Shown one piece after another: positions 1 to 8,111 of a stretch of 10,718 nucleotides of DNA. The stretch lies in assembly GCA_023228025.1 (NCBI GenBank), contig JALOCD010000128.1, forward strand, positions 1 through 10,718. Reading direction: 5' to 3'. Position 1 is the stretch's first letter. Each line of letters opens with the position of its first letter. A program made the position numbers and the translations under genes. Below the pieces are notes generated by a model. It saw only the letters and a list, made by a program, of their open reading frames with translations, did not search any database and was not told the origin of the DNA. Source of the stretch: Prolixibacteraceae bacterium (GTDB lineage: Bacteria; Bacteroidota; Bacteroidia; Bacteroidales; Prolixibacteraceae).

Positions 1-937
1 ATCTTAAACGCATCATGTCCAAATAGACGTACTTGTCAATCGATTGCTGGTTGAAGTACAACTGAAGGGGCTTTTTGCTCTTCGTTAGTGAATTTCTGAA
101 GTCGTCCGAATGGTGAATGGGTTGGATGGTAGTTCCCTTGCGGTCGATTATTTCACGCCCCTTGCTGTTGTTGAGGTAACCACTTATCATCATGGCGATA
201 TTGATCAGAAGATTACGCTCCTCTCTCAAAAATGGCCCCTCATCTTCTTTGGGAAATTGTTTCAGGTAGAAAATATCGATGGTGCCCTTCTTACTGTCGA
301 TGGTGACAAAATTTTCTGATTGGCCCCACTCTGTTGTCGTAAAATTTGCGCTCTTGTAAGATTTACCCTCAAATCGGATCCTTGCAACCGTATACTTTGG
401 ATATTGCCACGATTTAGGGAGGATATCACATATTTCCTGCAATGTTTCGTCGACCATCTTCCCCTCTTCGATAATAAGCGTGGTTTGGTTGATGGCCTTA
501 AGCTCTTTTAAACGTTCCGTATTTTCGTGTTGCAACCTTTCCAGTTGAATTTTAGAGATCAGGCCAACGAGAAGCGGGACAATCTTATCCAATGTCCGGT
601 TAGCCTCCTCAAGAATGGCCGCAGTCAACTCAGCCCTATTTTGGGCACTGAAAAATAGTTCAATAAAACCACCTTGCCCATCTGAAAGATGAAATTCACT
701 CCGGACAAACAAAGGTGTTTCTTCAAAATTCTGACTAACAAACGCTTGATTGCTAAAGGATATTCTGGTGCAAGCTGAATTCCCTTTTACCAAACATTCT
801 GTAAAAGCATCGCAGACTTGCTGCAGGGATGTCCTCAAATCCCTGCCTTTCCTCAGAATCTCAATGATCCTGGCTATCAATTCGTCATGCTCAAAAAGCA
901 AAACGGATAAAAGCTGCTTATTGTTACCTGAAATCAT
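1..937 (-). CDS. N-terminal part of a tandem GAF-like sensor protein, possibly a PEP/pyruvate-binding (PEP synthase-like) signalling protein; cut by window edge
   Basis: The reading frame opens with ATG at 935-937 and runs 312 codons without a stop to base 1, so only the N-terminus is seen. It contains two related alpha/beta units, about residues 36-128 and 163-256. They align by eye: LQQVCDAF with LQEICDIL, then CTRISFSNQAF with VARIRFEGKSY, then an IELFF/IDIFY strand. A charged helix (about 130-160, likely coiled coil) joins them. The second unit (ILPKSWQYP, TTEWGQSENF, EDEGPFLREERNLL) resembles the GAF-like input domain that I recall from sensor kinases and from large PEP synthase-like proteins of Bacteroidota. 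The segment LYFNQQSIDKYVYLDMM (293-309) fits the latter. There is no signal peptide or membrane segment, so it is probably cytoplasmic. The start overlaps the upstream glycosylase stop as ATGA, suggesting translational coupling. The effector domain lies outside the window, so the product name is inference; that it is a real gene is well supported. Confidence 0.72.
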   Translation of the reverse strand, partial: MISGNNKQLLSVLLFEHDELIARIIEILRKGRDLRTSLQQVCDAFTECLVKGNSACTRISFSNQAFVSQNFEETPLFVRSEFHLSDGQGGFIELFFSAQNRAELTAAILEEANRTLDKIVPLLVGLISKIQLERLQHENTERLKELKAINQTTLIIEEGKMVDETLQEICDILPKSWQYPKYTVARIRFEGKSYKSANFTTTEWGQSENFVTIDSKKGTIDIFYLKQFPKEDEGPFLREERNLLINIAMMISGYLNNSKGREIIDRKGTTIQPIHHSDDFRNSLTKSKKPLQLYFNQQSIDKYVYLDMMRLR

Positions 938-1638
938 CTTTCCCCAATTTTTCTAAAAGCCTGTAGGTATTTAACGATGTATTCCTGTTTGAATTTTGAT
1001 TTGTACTGCATCACAAACCTGGGATGCTCCAGGGCGATTATCTCTTTGAAAAACCGGTACTTTTCGTTCATCGCCCGGATAAATTTTTCGTTCTTACCGG
1101 TTCCGAAACAATAGCACCGGTCTGTCTCTATTCCCATGCGAAGCTGTTCCCGGAGTTTTTCCACGCCGAAATCGTACACAGCCGCTGTCAGTTCCTTGCT
1201 GTCGTAATAATTGTAGTTTTTCTCCTTACCCGAGCCATCACGGTGGATAAATCCAAGCGGAAACACTGAATTGATGTAAAAATCGCCATAAAATGCTGCA
1301 GGACCGCCGTATGCTTCAATGACTTCGTAAACAAAAACGGAGGATGGCTCATGTGTCCTCTTCCCAACATAATCGATGCCACACGGATCCTTCAGCCGCT
1401 TGGTGTCGGTAAAGGGTATTCCGGTCACCCCGGCACCAAACCGTCCCGGGTTGATCCCCAATATGAGGTGACGGGAGCTGTTGTCGCTGTAGTACTTCCG
1501 GTAAAAGGCGGAAGAGACGGGTAGAATTTGTTCATTCTCCCTGAACGGGTTCATGATACCGATTCCCGCTGGCAACGATCCGTTGAAATCAAGCGATTGG
1601 TTGAATGCAATCACCCGTTCGGCAAATGTAGAAAGCAT
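934..1638 (-). CDS. SMUG2-like uracil-DNA glycosylase (uracil-DNA glycosylase superfamily, DUF4918 type)
   Basis: This is probably a base-excision repair enzyme that removes uracil or other deaminated bases from DNA, leaving an abasic site. With the start chosen here it is 234 aa. Visible superfamily motifs are the substrate-pocket motif GINPG (61-65) followed by PFTDTKRL (75-82), NSVFPLGF (123-130) with the base-contacting Asn, and the DNA-intercalation motif HPRFVMQYK (205-213). Together these are typical of the SMUG2 branch. The frame can be extended to a GTG at 1686, but that start sits inside a perfect inverted repeat and adds 16 residues. The ATG at 1636-1638 gives MLSTFAERVIAFNQSL, which is the usual N-terminus for this family as I recall it. 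It lies downstream of the S9 peptidase on the same strand, 113 bases away across the repeat, and its TGA overlaps the next ATG by four bases. Substrate range cannot be told from sequence. Confidence 0.85.
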   Translation of the reverse strand: MLSTFAERVIAFNQSLDFNGSLPAGIGIMNPFRENEQILPVSSAFYRKYYSDNSSRHLILGINPGRFGAGVTGIPFTDTKRLKDPCGIDYVGKRTHEPSSVFVYEVIEAYGGPAAFYGDFYINSVFPLGFIHRDGSGKEKNYNYYDSKELTAAVYDFGVEKLREQLRMGIETDRCYCFGTGKNEKFIRAMNEKYRFFKEIIALEHPRFVMQYKSKFKQEYIVKYLQAFRKIGER

Positions 1639-1675
1639 TAAAAGTGTCTTTATTGTAAATGATCTGATGGCAACT

Positions 1676-1732
1676 GATTGCTTCACTTCGTTCGCAATGA
1701 CGCACCGTCATTGCGAACGAAGTGAAGCAATC
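1676..1732. repeat. Perfect 27-bp inverted repeat (REP-like hairpin)
   Basis: Arms 1676-1702 and 1706-1732 are exact reverse complements separated by three bases (CAC). The arm core reads GTCATTGCGAACGAAGTGA, of the same style as the dispersed GTCATTGCGA...GAAGCAATC palindromes I recall from many bacterial genomes. It lies 20 bases past the stop of the S9 peptidase and ahead of the glycosylase ATG. Transcribed, it would fold into a very stable hairpin that could end transcription, protect the 3' end of the peptidase message, or reduce downstream expression. No T-run follows, so a classical intrinsic terminator is not shown. Confidence 0.9.
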
Positions 1733-1751
1733 TCAAGGGAGTTGCACAACA

Positions 1752-3881
1752 TTAATTCCCAATCCCCTCCAACGTAAACAGGAACGCGTAATTCAGCGCC
1801 AGGTCTTTCAGGTAATCGAAACGTCCGCTGGCCCCACCATGGCCAAATTCCATGTTGGTGTGCAACAACAGCATGTTCTGATCGGTCTTCATGTCACGAA
1901 GTTTGGCCACCCATTTGGATGGCTCAAAATATTGCACCTGACTGTCGTGCAAACCGGTTGTGACCAAAATATTCGGATAGGCTTTCCTCTCCACATTTTC
2001 GTAGGGTGAATAGCTCTTCATGTAGAAATAGGCCTCCTTTTCCTTGGGGTTTCCCCATTCGTCGAACTCATTGGTCGTCAATGGAATGCTTTCATCGAGC
2101 ATGGTATTCACCACATCCACAAACGGAACCTGAGCGATCACCCCATGCCACAGTTCGGGCGCCATGTTGACCACAGCCCCCATTAACAGGCCTCCCGCAC
2201 TTCCGCCCTGTGCGTATAGATGCTCCTTGCTGGTATATTTTTCCCTTACCAGGAAATCGCCACAATCGATAAAGTCGGTAAAGGTATTGATCTTCTTCAT
2301 CAGCTTTCCGTTCTCATACCAGAGACGGCCCATCTCCTGGCCCCCGCGGATGTGCGCGATGGCATAGACGAATCCCCTGTTGAGCAGGCTCAGACGGGTA
2401 CTGCCAAAGCTTGCATCCATGCTGGCGCCGTAGCTTCCATATCCGTACAATAGCAGGGGGGCTTTGCCATCCTTTTTAAACCCCTTCTTGTATACCAGCG
2501 AAATAGGAACCTTGGTCCCGTCTTTCGCGGTAGCATAGAGCCGTTCTGTGACATACTCTTTGGAATCGTAACCACCAAGCACCTCCTGCTGCTTCTTCAA
2601 GGTCTTCTCCCTGGTCTCCATGTTGTAGTCGAATGTGGATGAAGGTGTTGTCAATGAGGTATAACCATACCTGAGGATGTTGCTGTTGTACTCGGGGTTG
2701 GCGCCGAAATTGGAGGAATAGGCCGGTTCGCCAAAATCGAGGTAATGTTCCGACTGATCTTTCAAGTTTCTGATACGGAGTTTGACCAACCCGTCTTTTC
2801 GCTCGTTGATTACGATAAAATCCCTGAACTCTTCCAGTCCCTCCAGCAAAACATCCGAACGGACAGGAATCATCTCTTTCCAGGAAGTGGCCGCAGTCTG
2901 ATTGAGCGGACATTCCATCAATTTGAAATTCTTCGCGTCATCCTTATTGGTTAGGATCAGGAAACGGTCGGCCAGCGGTATGATGTTGTACAGAACATCC
3001 TTCATCCTGGGTTGAAATATTCTGAACTTAGCGGTCGGCTTGGATGCTTCGACCATTCTGTATTCCGATGAAAGTGTCGCCTGCGAAACGATGAAAATAT
3101 ATTTGTTGTTTTTGCTTTTCCCTACCCCGATGTAGTTGCTTTTGTCGGTCTCTTCATAGACCAGCACATCGGTTTTGTCGCTTGTTCCCCTTGTATGCCG
3201 CATGATCTTTTCGGACAGTAATGTAACCGGATTTTTAGCGGTATAAAAGATCGTTTTGTTGTCGTTGGCCCAGCAGGGGTCGCCCTGGGTGTTTTCGATG
3301 GCATCCGGGAGTATTTGTCCGGTCTGGAGATCCTTGATGTGAATGGTGTATTGTCTGCGGCTCACCAGGTCAACGCCAAAAGCAAGGTAACGGTTGTCTT
3401 CGCTGATATCAATTCCTGAAGCGGCATAATAGGCATGACCTTCGGCCATTTTGTCGACATCCAGGAGTATCTCCTCCTCTGCGGTCAGGCTCCCTTTTTT
3501 TCGGCAATATTTGTAATACTGCTTGCCATCGTCGGTCCGCGAATAGTAGAAATATCCGTTTTTAAACACAGGCACACTCTGGTCTTTCTCCTTGATCCTG
3601 TTTTTCATCTCCGTAAAAAGATCTGCCTGAAACTGTTTTGTTCCTTGCATGACGTTGTCCAGGTAGCTGTTCTCGGCTTTCAGGTAATCCACCACCTTGG
3701 TACTGTCAGGCCCTTTCCCGAAAAAATCGTACATCCAATAGTAGTTGTCCAATACTTTGTCTCCATGGAGGGTGCGCCAATGCTCTTTTTTGGCGGCTAT
3801 GGGGGCTGTTGCTTTCATAAATTGACCATTAACAGATAATACGTAAACGAAAAGGCTTACTAAGACAATTAGTTTTTTCAT
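1752..3881 (-). CDS. ptrB: S9 family peptidase, oligopeptidase B type, with signal peptide
   Basis: A serine peptidase that cleaves short peptides, in the oligopeptidase B family after Arg or Lys. The 709-aa length is the usual ~690 plus an N-terminal signal peptide (MKKLIVLVSLFVYVLSVNG, likely cut near residue 20), so a periplasmic location is likely. After an N-terminal segment with HWRTLHGDKVLDNYYWMYD, a beta-propeller fills roughly residues 75-420. The alpha/beta-hydrolase domain follows, with GGYDSKEYVTERLYATAKDG, LLLYGYGSYG and VPFVDVVNTMLDESIPLT, the last two strongly typical of oligopeptidase B. The catalytic triad is visible: Ser561 in GGSAGG, Asp646 in GLHDSQV, His681 in FGHGG. The gene looks intact. 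It is divergent from the restriction locus and upstream of the glycosylase on the same strand; the perfect hairpin after its stop may separate them transcriptionally. The symbol is by family likeness only; P1 specificity is inferred. Confidence 0.95.
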   Translation of the reverse strand: MKKLIVLVSLFVYVLSVNGQFMKATAPIAAKKEHWRTLHGDKVLDNYYWMYDFFGKGPDSTKVVDYLKAENSYLDNVMQGTKQFQADLFTEMKNRIKEKDQSVPVFKNGYFYYSRTDDGKQYYKYCRKKGSLTAEEEILLDVDKMAEGHAYYAASGIDISEDNRYLAFGVDLVSRRQYTIHIKDLQTGQILPDAIENTQGDPCWANDNKTIFYTAKNPVTLLSEKIMRHTRGTSDKTDVLVYEETDKSNYIGVGKSKNNKYIFIVSQATLSSEYRMVEASKPTAKFRIFQPRMKDVLYNIIPLADRFLILTNKDDAKNFKLMECPLNQTAATSWKEMIPVRSDVLLEGLEEFRDFIVINERKDGLVKLRIRNLKDQSEHYLDFGEPAYSSNFGANPEYNSNILRYGYTSLTTPSSTFDYNMETREKTLKKQQEVLGGYDSKEYVTERLYATAKDGTKVPISLVYKKGFKKDGKAPLLLYGYGSYGASMDASFGSTRLSLLNRGFVYAIAHIRGGQEMGRLWYENGKLMKKINTFTDFIDCGDFLVREKYTSKEHLYAQGGSAGGLLMGAVVNMAPELWHGVIAQVPFVDVVNTMLDESIPLTTNEFDEWGNPKEKEAYFYMKSYSPYENVERKAYPNILVTTGLHDSQVQYFEPSKWVAKLRDMKTDQNMLLLHTNMEFGHGGASGRFDYLKDLALNYAFLFTLEGIGN

Positions 3882-3952
3882 AATAAGATGTTTGCGTTGA
3901 TGTTGATTTTAAACCAGATAATAATATGGAATTTCAACTGGCTTCATCCAGA

Positions 3953-3960
3953 CAAAGCTA
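3953..3960 (-). promoter_or_regulatory. Candidate -7 element for the S9 peptidase gene
   Basis: On the minus strand these bases read TAGCTTTG, an exact match to the Bacteroidota -7 consensus TAnnTTTG. It lies about 70 bases upstream of the peptidase ATG, giving a plausible leader of roughly 65 bases. No TTTG was found at the expected 19-21 bases further upstream, so only half of the promoter is supported. Confidence 0.4.
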
Positions 3961-4107
3961 GAAAAATATATCAATTAATCTGATCGATTTGCCCATACAC
4001 CAACCAATCGACAAAATCGAAGGATAAAAATTTACATATATAAAATCTGAAAAACAATACGATTCCGAGTTTAGTAGATCGTGTACTTAGAAATATTTTG
4101 CTATTTA

Positions 4108-4139
4108 TTTGGATATCTCAAATATGTTCCTTACATTTG
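4108..4139 (+). promoter_or_regulatory. Bacteroidota-type promoter driving the restriction-modification locus
   Basis: TTTG at 4108-4111 and TACATTTG at 4132-4139 match the known -33 (TTTG) and -7 (TAnnTTTG) elements of the primary sigma factor in Bacteroides and relatives, with a spacing of 20 bases (typical 19-21). Transcription would begin a few bases past 4139, near 4146, leaving a leader of only about 18 bases before the TTG start of the half-HsdS gene. The leader is A-rich with no Shine-Dalgarno sequence, as is usual in this phylum. The rest of the 282-base divergent region (3882-4163) is AT-rich with no convincing ORF or RNA gene. Confidence 0.75.
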
Positions 4140-4163
4140 TAGAGTTATTACAACAAAATAAAT

Positions 4164-4721
4164 TTGAAAACGACTTTAGGACATATCGCCGCCATACAGA
4201 CAGGAGTATTTGCAAAGCCTGTTGCAGAAGGAGAAATCGTCTATCTTCAAGCCAGGCACTTCGACGAAAATGGAGAGCTTGTCGGCGTGTTGCACCCTGA
4301 TCTATTGGCTGAGGAAATAAGCGAAAAACATCAGCTGCTTGCCGGTGACATATTGTTCTCAGCCAAAGGTACCAAAAATTTTGCTGCTATATTTGAAAGC
4401 CACAATCCTGCCTCAGTAGCCTCTACCTCCTTCTTTGTCCTTAGATTACAGGATGGTTCTGTTTTACCCGAATACCTGGTCTGGTTCATCAATCACCCCA
4501 ACTCACAAAATTTACTGAAAGGAGAAGCCAGGGGAACTTCAATCCCATCCATTTCAAAATCGATGCTTGAAAGTCTGGAGATCTCAATACCTGATCTTAA
4601 CACCCAGAAGTTGATTTTAAAAATTGCCAAACTTCGGAACAGGGAAAAGAAGCTGAAGCAACAAATTGAGACCCTTCGGGAGAAACAAATTCAACAACAA
4701 ATAATCAATTCAATAAAATAG
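4164..4721 (+). CDS. hsdS: Half-length type I restriction-modification specificity subunit (single target recognition domain)
   Basis: This is a specificity subunit that would bind one half of a type I recognition sequence and dock HsdM. It has 185 aa, about half the 400-450 aa of a standard HsdS. One target recognition domain fills residues 1-145 (LGHIAAIQTGVFAKPV, then IVYLQARHFD, LLAGDILFSAKGT, and the end motif LESLEISIPDLNTQKLI). A long charged helix (about 146-182) corresponds to one of the two conserved helices that form the coiled-coil spacer in HsdS. It seems naturally half-sized rather than broken: it starts and ends at domain borders and is followed by hsdM after four bases. Such subunits are expected to dimerise and specify a palindromic split site. 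The start is TTG: an in-frame stop lies at 4140-4142 and no ATG or GTG lies between, while the predicted transcription start is about 18 bases upstream. Confidence 0.88.
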   Translation: MKTTLGHIAAIQTGVFAKPVAEGEIVYLQARHFDENGELVGVLHPDLLAEEISEKHQLLAGDILFSAKGTKNFAAIFESHNPASVASTSFFVLRLQDGSVLPEYLVWFINHPNSQNLLKGEARGTSIPSISKSMLESLEISIPDLNTQKLILKIAKLRNREKKLKQQIETLREKQIQQQIINSIK

Positions 4722-4725
4722 ATCC

Positions 4726-6294
4726 ATGTCCAAAAAAATTACCCAGAAAGAGATCAACGATGCAGTTTGGAAAGCCTGCGACACCTTTCGCGGAAGTATT
4801 GACCCGAGTATTTACAAAGATTATGTGCTTACCATGCTTTTTGTAAAATACCTCAGTGATGTGCGCGACGATAAATACGAAACGCATCTGGCCAAATACA
4901 ATGGAGACAAGGAAAGGGCAGAAAGAGCCATGAAGCATGAACGCTTTGTTGTGCCTGAACACAGCCATTTTAACTATTTGTACGAGCATCGCAACGAACT
5001 TAACATTGGTGAACTGATCGATATTGGATTGGAGGACCTGGTGGAAGCCAACCGCGAAAAGCTTTACAGCGAAGATGGGGCAGGAATTTTCCAGAACATC
5101 AATTTCAACAGCAGTGTGCTTGGCGATACCAAAGACAAAAACACCCGGTTGAAAAACCTGTTGCTCGACTTTAACAAGGAGACACTTGACCTGCGCCCCT
5201 CACACCTCGAAGGAACTGATATTATCGGTGGGGCATACATGTTCCTGATTGAAAATTTTGCCAGCGATGCCGGGAAAAAAGCCGGGGAGTTCTTCACGCC
5301 GAAAGAGGTTTCGACCCTTATTGCCAAACTGACCAAATCGAAACCCGGATCAAGGATTTGTGACCCGACCTGCGGTTCTGCTTCCCTGCTGATCAAGGCC
5401 GGTGAAGAGGTTGGTTCTGATAATTTCTCACTCTATGGACAGGAAGCCAACGGCAGTACCTGGGCATTGGCAGTGATGAACATGTTTCTGCATGGTTTCG
5501 ACAATGCCACCATCCGCTGGGGAGACACCATCCGCAATCCGAAACTAAAGGAAGGCGATGCCCTGATGAAATTTGATACCGTGGTTGCCAATCCACCCTT
5601 CTCCCTTGACAAATGGGGGAAGGTAGACGACAAAGAGGAGAATAAATCCAGTGATAGCTTCGACCCTGAAACCGACAAATACACACGCTTCTGGAGGGGT
5701 ATTCCCCCCAAAAGCAAGGGAGACTGGGCTTTTATCAGCCACATGATCGAGACCACCTACGAAGGCAAAGGAAAAGTGGGCGTTGTGGTTCCTCATGGGG
5801 TGTTGTTCCGCGGAGCCAGCGAAGGTAAAATTCGGCAGAAAACAATCGAGGAAAACATTCTTGAAGCTGTGATAGGCCTGCCTGCCAACCTGTTTTTTGG
5901 CACCGGTATTCCGGCGGCTATTCTGATCTTCAACAAGGGTAAGGTCAATAATGCCAATTTCTTGTTTATTGACGCCAGCAAACAGTTTGAATCGGCGAAA
6001 AACCAGAACAGGCTGCGTCCTGGCGATATTGACCACATTGTAGAAACCTACCAAAAATTCAATGAGGGCAAACTCCCTGTTGGTATTGTTGAAGATAAAT
6101 TCAGCTATGTAGCCACCTTTAACGAAATTCAGGAAAATGACTTTAACCTGAACATACCGCGGTACGTGGACACTTTTGAGGAAGAAGCAGAAGTGGATAT
6201 TGCTGCGGTGCAAAAAGAAATTGATAAATTAGAGATCGAATTGGTTAAAGTGCAGACTGAATTGGCCTCCTATCTAAAGGAATTAGGGGCATAG
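4726..6294 (+). CDS. hsdM: Type I restriction-modification DNA methyltransferase subunit HsdM
   Basis: The N6-adenine methyltransferase subunit, which transfers a methyl group from S-adenosylmethionine to adenine in the sequence chosen by HsdS. It also forms the core of the restriction complex if HsdR is present. It has 522 aa, normal length. The N-terminal HsdM helical domain (about 8-150) begins ITQKEINDAVWKACDTFRG. The methyltransferase domain carries GEFFTP (187-192), the cofactor motif DPTCGSASLL (213-222) and the catalytic motif NPPF (289-292). The C-terminus (about 488-522) is a heptad-like helix suited to pairing with the HsdS coiled coil. The ATG is four bases after the half-HsdS stop, so the two are almost certainly co-translated. 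All key residues are present and the frame is intact. Base composition is higher in G+C than the PIN gene downstream (32 of 60 bases at 5281-5340 against 17 of 60 at 9841-9900). Confidence 0.97.
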   Translation: MSKKITQKEINDAVWKACDTFRGSIDPSIYKDYVLTMLFVKYLSDVRDDKYETHLAKYNGDKERAERAMKHERFVVPEHSHFNYLYEHRNELNIGELIDIGLEDLVEANREKLYSEDGAGIFQNINFNSSVLGDTKDKNTRLKNLLLDFNKETLDLRPSHLEGTDIIGGAYMFLIENFASDAGKKAGEFFTPKEVSTLIAKLTKSKPGSRICDPTCGSASLLIKAGEEVGSDNFSLYGQEANGSTWALAVMNMFLHGFDNATIRWGDTIRNPKLKEGDALMKFDTVVANPPFSLDKWGKVDDKEENKSSDSFDPETDKYTRFWRGIPPKSKGDWAFISHMIETTYEGKGKVGVVVPHGVLFRGASEGKIRQKTIEENILEAVIGLPANLFFGTGIPAAILIFNKGKVNNANFLFIDASKQFESAKNQNRLRPGDIDHIVETYQKFNEGKLPVGIVEDKFSYVATFNEIQENDFNLNIPRYVDTFEEEAEVDIAAVQKEIDKLEIELVKVQTELASYLKELGA

Positions 6295-6353
6295 CAAACC
6301 TGTATTTGATCAATAAACCTATTGAGTATACTAACCTAAAATTGGTTTACTAC

Positions 6354-8111
6354 ATGGAAAAACTTACCAAGCATAGTATTCAATGGTTCTATAGTCTGCT
6401 TGCAAAAGGAGAGTGTGAAACACTCGATTTTAAAGAGCAACTGGAAGATAAATCAGTCTTTGGGAAAGCAATCAAAGGATTTGCTCCTAAATATGAAGAT
6501 TTGGCGAAAGACGTTGTTGCCTTTGCCAATAAAAAGGGAGGTTTTCTACTCATTGGAGTAGTTGATGAAAGCAAGGAGTTAAATCCGGATTTTGAATATA
6601 TTGACGCAAAGGTTTTCGAACTTGTCAGGCAGATTCAGGATCGAACGACACCTTCCATAACATTAAAGCCGCACCGCTTAAGGGTAAGAAAACAAGATAT
6701 TCTGGTGGTGGAAATACCATTTTCACAGCAAATGCACAGAACATCGAAAGGAGAATACCTGATCCGAAGCAATGATGGGAACAGGGCTATCGAACCCCAT
6801 GAGATTGCTACTATTCAAGCTGAAAAAGGACTCATTGTCTATGATCAAAAAATATGCGATTTTAATTTTTCTGGCAATGAAACCGACAAGCAGGGGCACC
6901 CTATCCCAGGTTGGCAGGACATTGTCCGCACGCGCGATTTATGGAACAGAATCCAAAAGGAAAAGCCCCAAAGCCCCTATCTGAAAAACAGTTCATACGA
7001 GTTCATCGAAACCTTGGGATTGGTTAGGGAAGAAAAAGGCAAAAATCTGCCCACTACCACAGGTGTTCTCTTTATTGGCAATCAAAAGGCGTTGAAAGAA
7101 TTTCCTTACAACCAAATCAAATATATTCGCTATTACGAGGATGGCAGCTATGCCCCATTTGAATACAGTGGCAACCTGATTGAAATGGCCGATGCTTGTT
7201 TCAATCAATTGAAGTCAGAAATTAAACTGAAAGAGTTTCATTTTGGTTTGTTCCGCGAGTACATTGAAGATTACCCGGAGGTGGTACTTCGGGAATTACT
7301 TATGAATGCCATTGCCCATCGCGATTACAGCCGGCAGCAAATCATTGAAATACGTAAATATCCCAATTATCTTGAATTCGAAAGTCCTGGGCATTTTCCG
7401 CAGGGAATTACTGAAACTAATTTTCTGAGAAAAACCAATCCCAGAAATCCCAGTATTATGGATGTACTTCGGGAAATCAATTATGCGGAGAAAGCAGGTA
7501 GTGGGTTTGATAAGATTTTTACTGCTCTTTTGTCAAAGGGGAAAAGCTTACCCAGGCCACAGCAAACTGAAAACTCCATATTATTCAGGGTTGAGGCAGA
7601 TATATACTCAGAGAAAATTGCCGAACTCAGTTTGCTCTATAAACAGACCACCAATAAGGAGATTGATCTGGAAAAACTTCTGGTGCTCAACAGCATTTAC
7701 ACCGGACAAAAGCTTACGTTTCAACAATTAGAGCAATCTCCTTTTATCAACACTTACCAATTGCGGAAAATTTTAGCGGAATTGCAGGAAATTGAATTTA
7801 TTGAAACTACTGGAAGAACTTCGGGAGTTAAATACATCATACACCGGAGTAAACTGGTATCTACAGAAGACAAGATCAGCTATTCCAGACTGAAAAAACA
7901 GGAAAAAGCACGGCAGATTGAAGCCATCATTCGCTATCTGGATACCGTTGACGAAATTGACAATGAAGGAGCAAGAAGACTGCTGATGCTCGGAGATAAT
8001 GATATTTATTTTATATCCCGTCTTTTTGCCGAAATGAAAGAGAATAATCTTATAAGGGAACTCAGAAAAGATAACCGAAAAATATGGTACGAAAGAGTCA
8101 AAACAGTATAG
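6354..8111 (+). CDS. AlbA_2 / HATPase_c_4 (RecG-like, COG2865-type) accessory protein with C-terminal winged helices
   Basis: A 585-aa protein of the group often annotated as ATP-binding protein, RecG-like helicase or transcriptional regulator. It has none of the RecG helicase motor motifs. Domains: Schlafen-type AlbA_2 at about 12-130 (DFKE at 25-28, AFANKKGGFLLIGV at 56-69); a GHKL-like ATPase segment with ELLMNAIAHRDY (314-325, where Glu314, Asn318 and His322 match the ATP-site helix) and the glycine motif AGSGFDKIF (381-389); then two winged-helix-like regions at about 440-505 and 530-585. The frame could open at a TTG at 6306, but ATG 6354 gives MEKLTKHSIQWFYSLLAKGE directly before the AlbA_2 domain and is preferred. 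It lies 59 bases after hsdM and before the full hsdS. Genes of this type are recurrent passengers in type I loci. It could regulate the locus, for instance by binding the repeats just downstream, or be an extra defence component; neither is shown. Confidence 0.88.
   Translation: MEKLTKHSIQWFYSLLAKGECETLDFKEQLEDKSVFGKAIKGFAPKYEDLAKDVVAFANKKGGFLLIGVVDESKELNPDFEYIDAKVFELVRQIQDRTTPSITLKPHRLRVRKQDILVVEIPFSQQMHRTSKGEYLIRSNDGNRAIEPHEIATIQAEKGLIVYDQKICDFNFSGNETDKQGHPIPGWQDIVRTRDLWNRIQKEKPQSPYLKNSSYEFIETLGLVREEKGKNLPTTTGVLFIGNQKALKEFPYNQIKYIRYYEDGSYAPFEYSGNLIEMADACFNQLKSEIKLKEFHFGLFREYIEDYPEVVLRELLMNAIAHRDYSRQQIIEIRKYPNYLEFESPGHFPQGITETNFLRKTNPRNPSIMDVLREINYAEKAGSGFDKIFTALLSKGKSLPRPQQTENSILFRVEADIYSEKIAELSLLYKQTTNKEIDLEKLLVLNSIYTGQKLTFQQLEQSPFINTYQLRKILAELQEIEFIETTGRTSGVKYIIHRSKLVSTEDKISYSRLKKQEKARQIEAIIRYLDTVDEIDNEGARRLLMLGDNDIYFISRLFAEMKENNLIRELRKDNRKIWYERVKTV

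Noticed and set aside
110..956. Plus-strand open frames over the left end
   Set aside because: They are antisense to a long minus-strand frame with a clear domain pattern and an ATGA junction.
1639..1686. Longer N-terminus of the DNA glycosylase from GTG at 1686
   Set aside because: The extension starts inside the inverted repeat and precedes the family's typical N-terminus; ATG at 1638 fits better.
5064..6213. Minus-strand open frames inside hsdM
   Set aside because: They lie fully antisense to a gene with all methyltransferase motifs and have no recognisable domain.
6304..6344. Promoter between hsdM and the AlbA_2 gene (TTTG at 6305, TAAAATTG at 6337)
   Set aside because: The spacing is 28 bases instead of 19-21 and the second element has a mismatch; read-through from hsdM is simpler.
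6306..6353. Longer N-terminus of the AlbA_2 protein from TTG at 6306
   Set aside because: The extra 16 residues do not look like part of the domain, and an ATG directly precedes the conserved region.
6354..8111. RecG helicase
   Set aside because: Homology is only to the AlbA_2 and GHKL-like regions; no Walker A or DEAD/DEAH-type helicase motif is visible.
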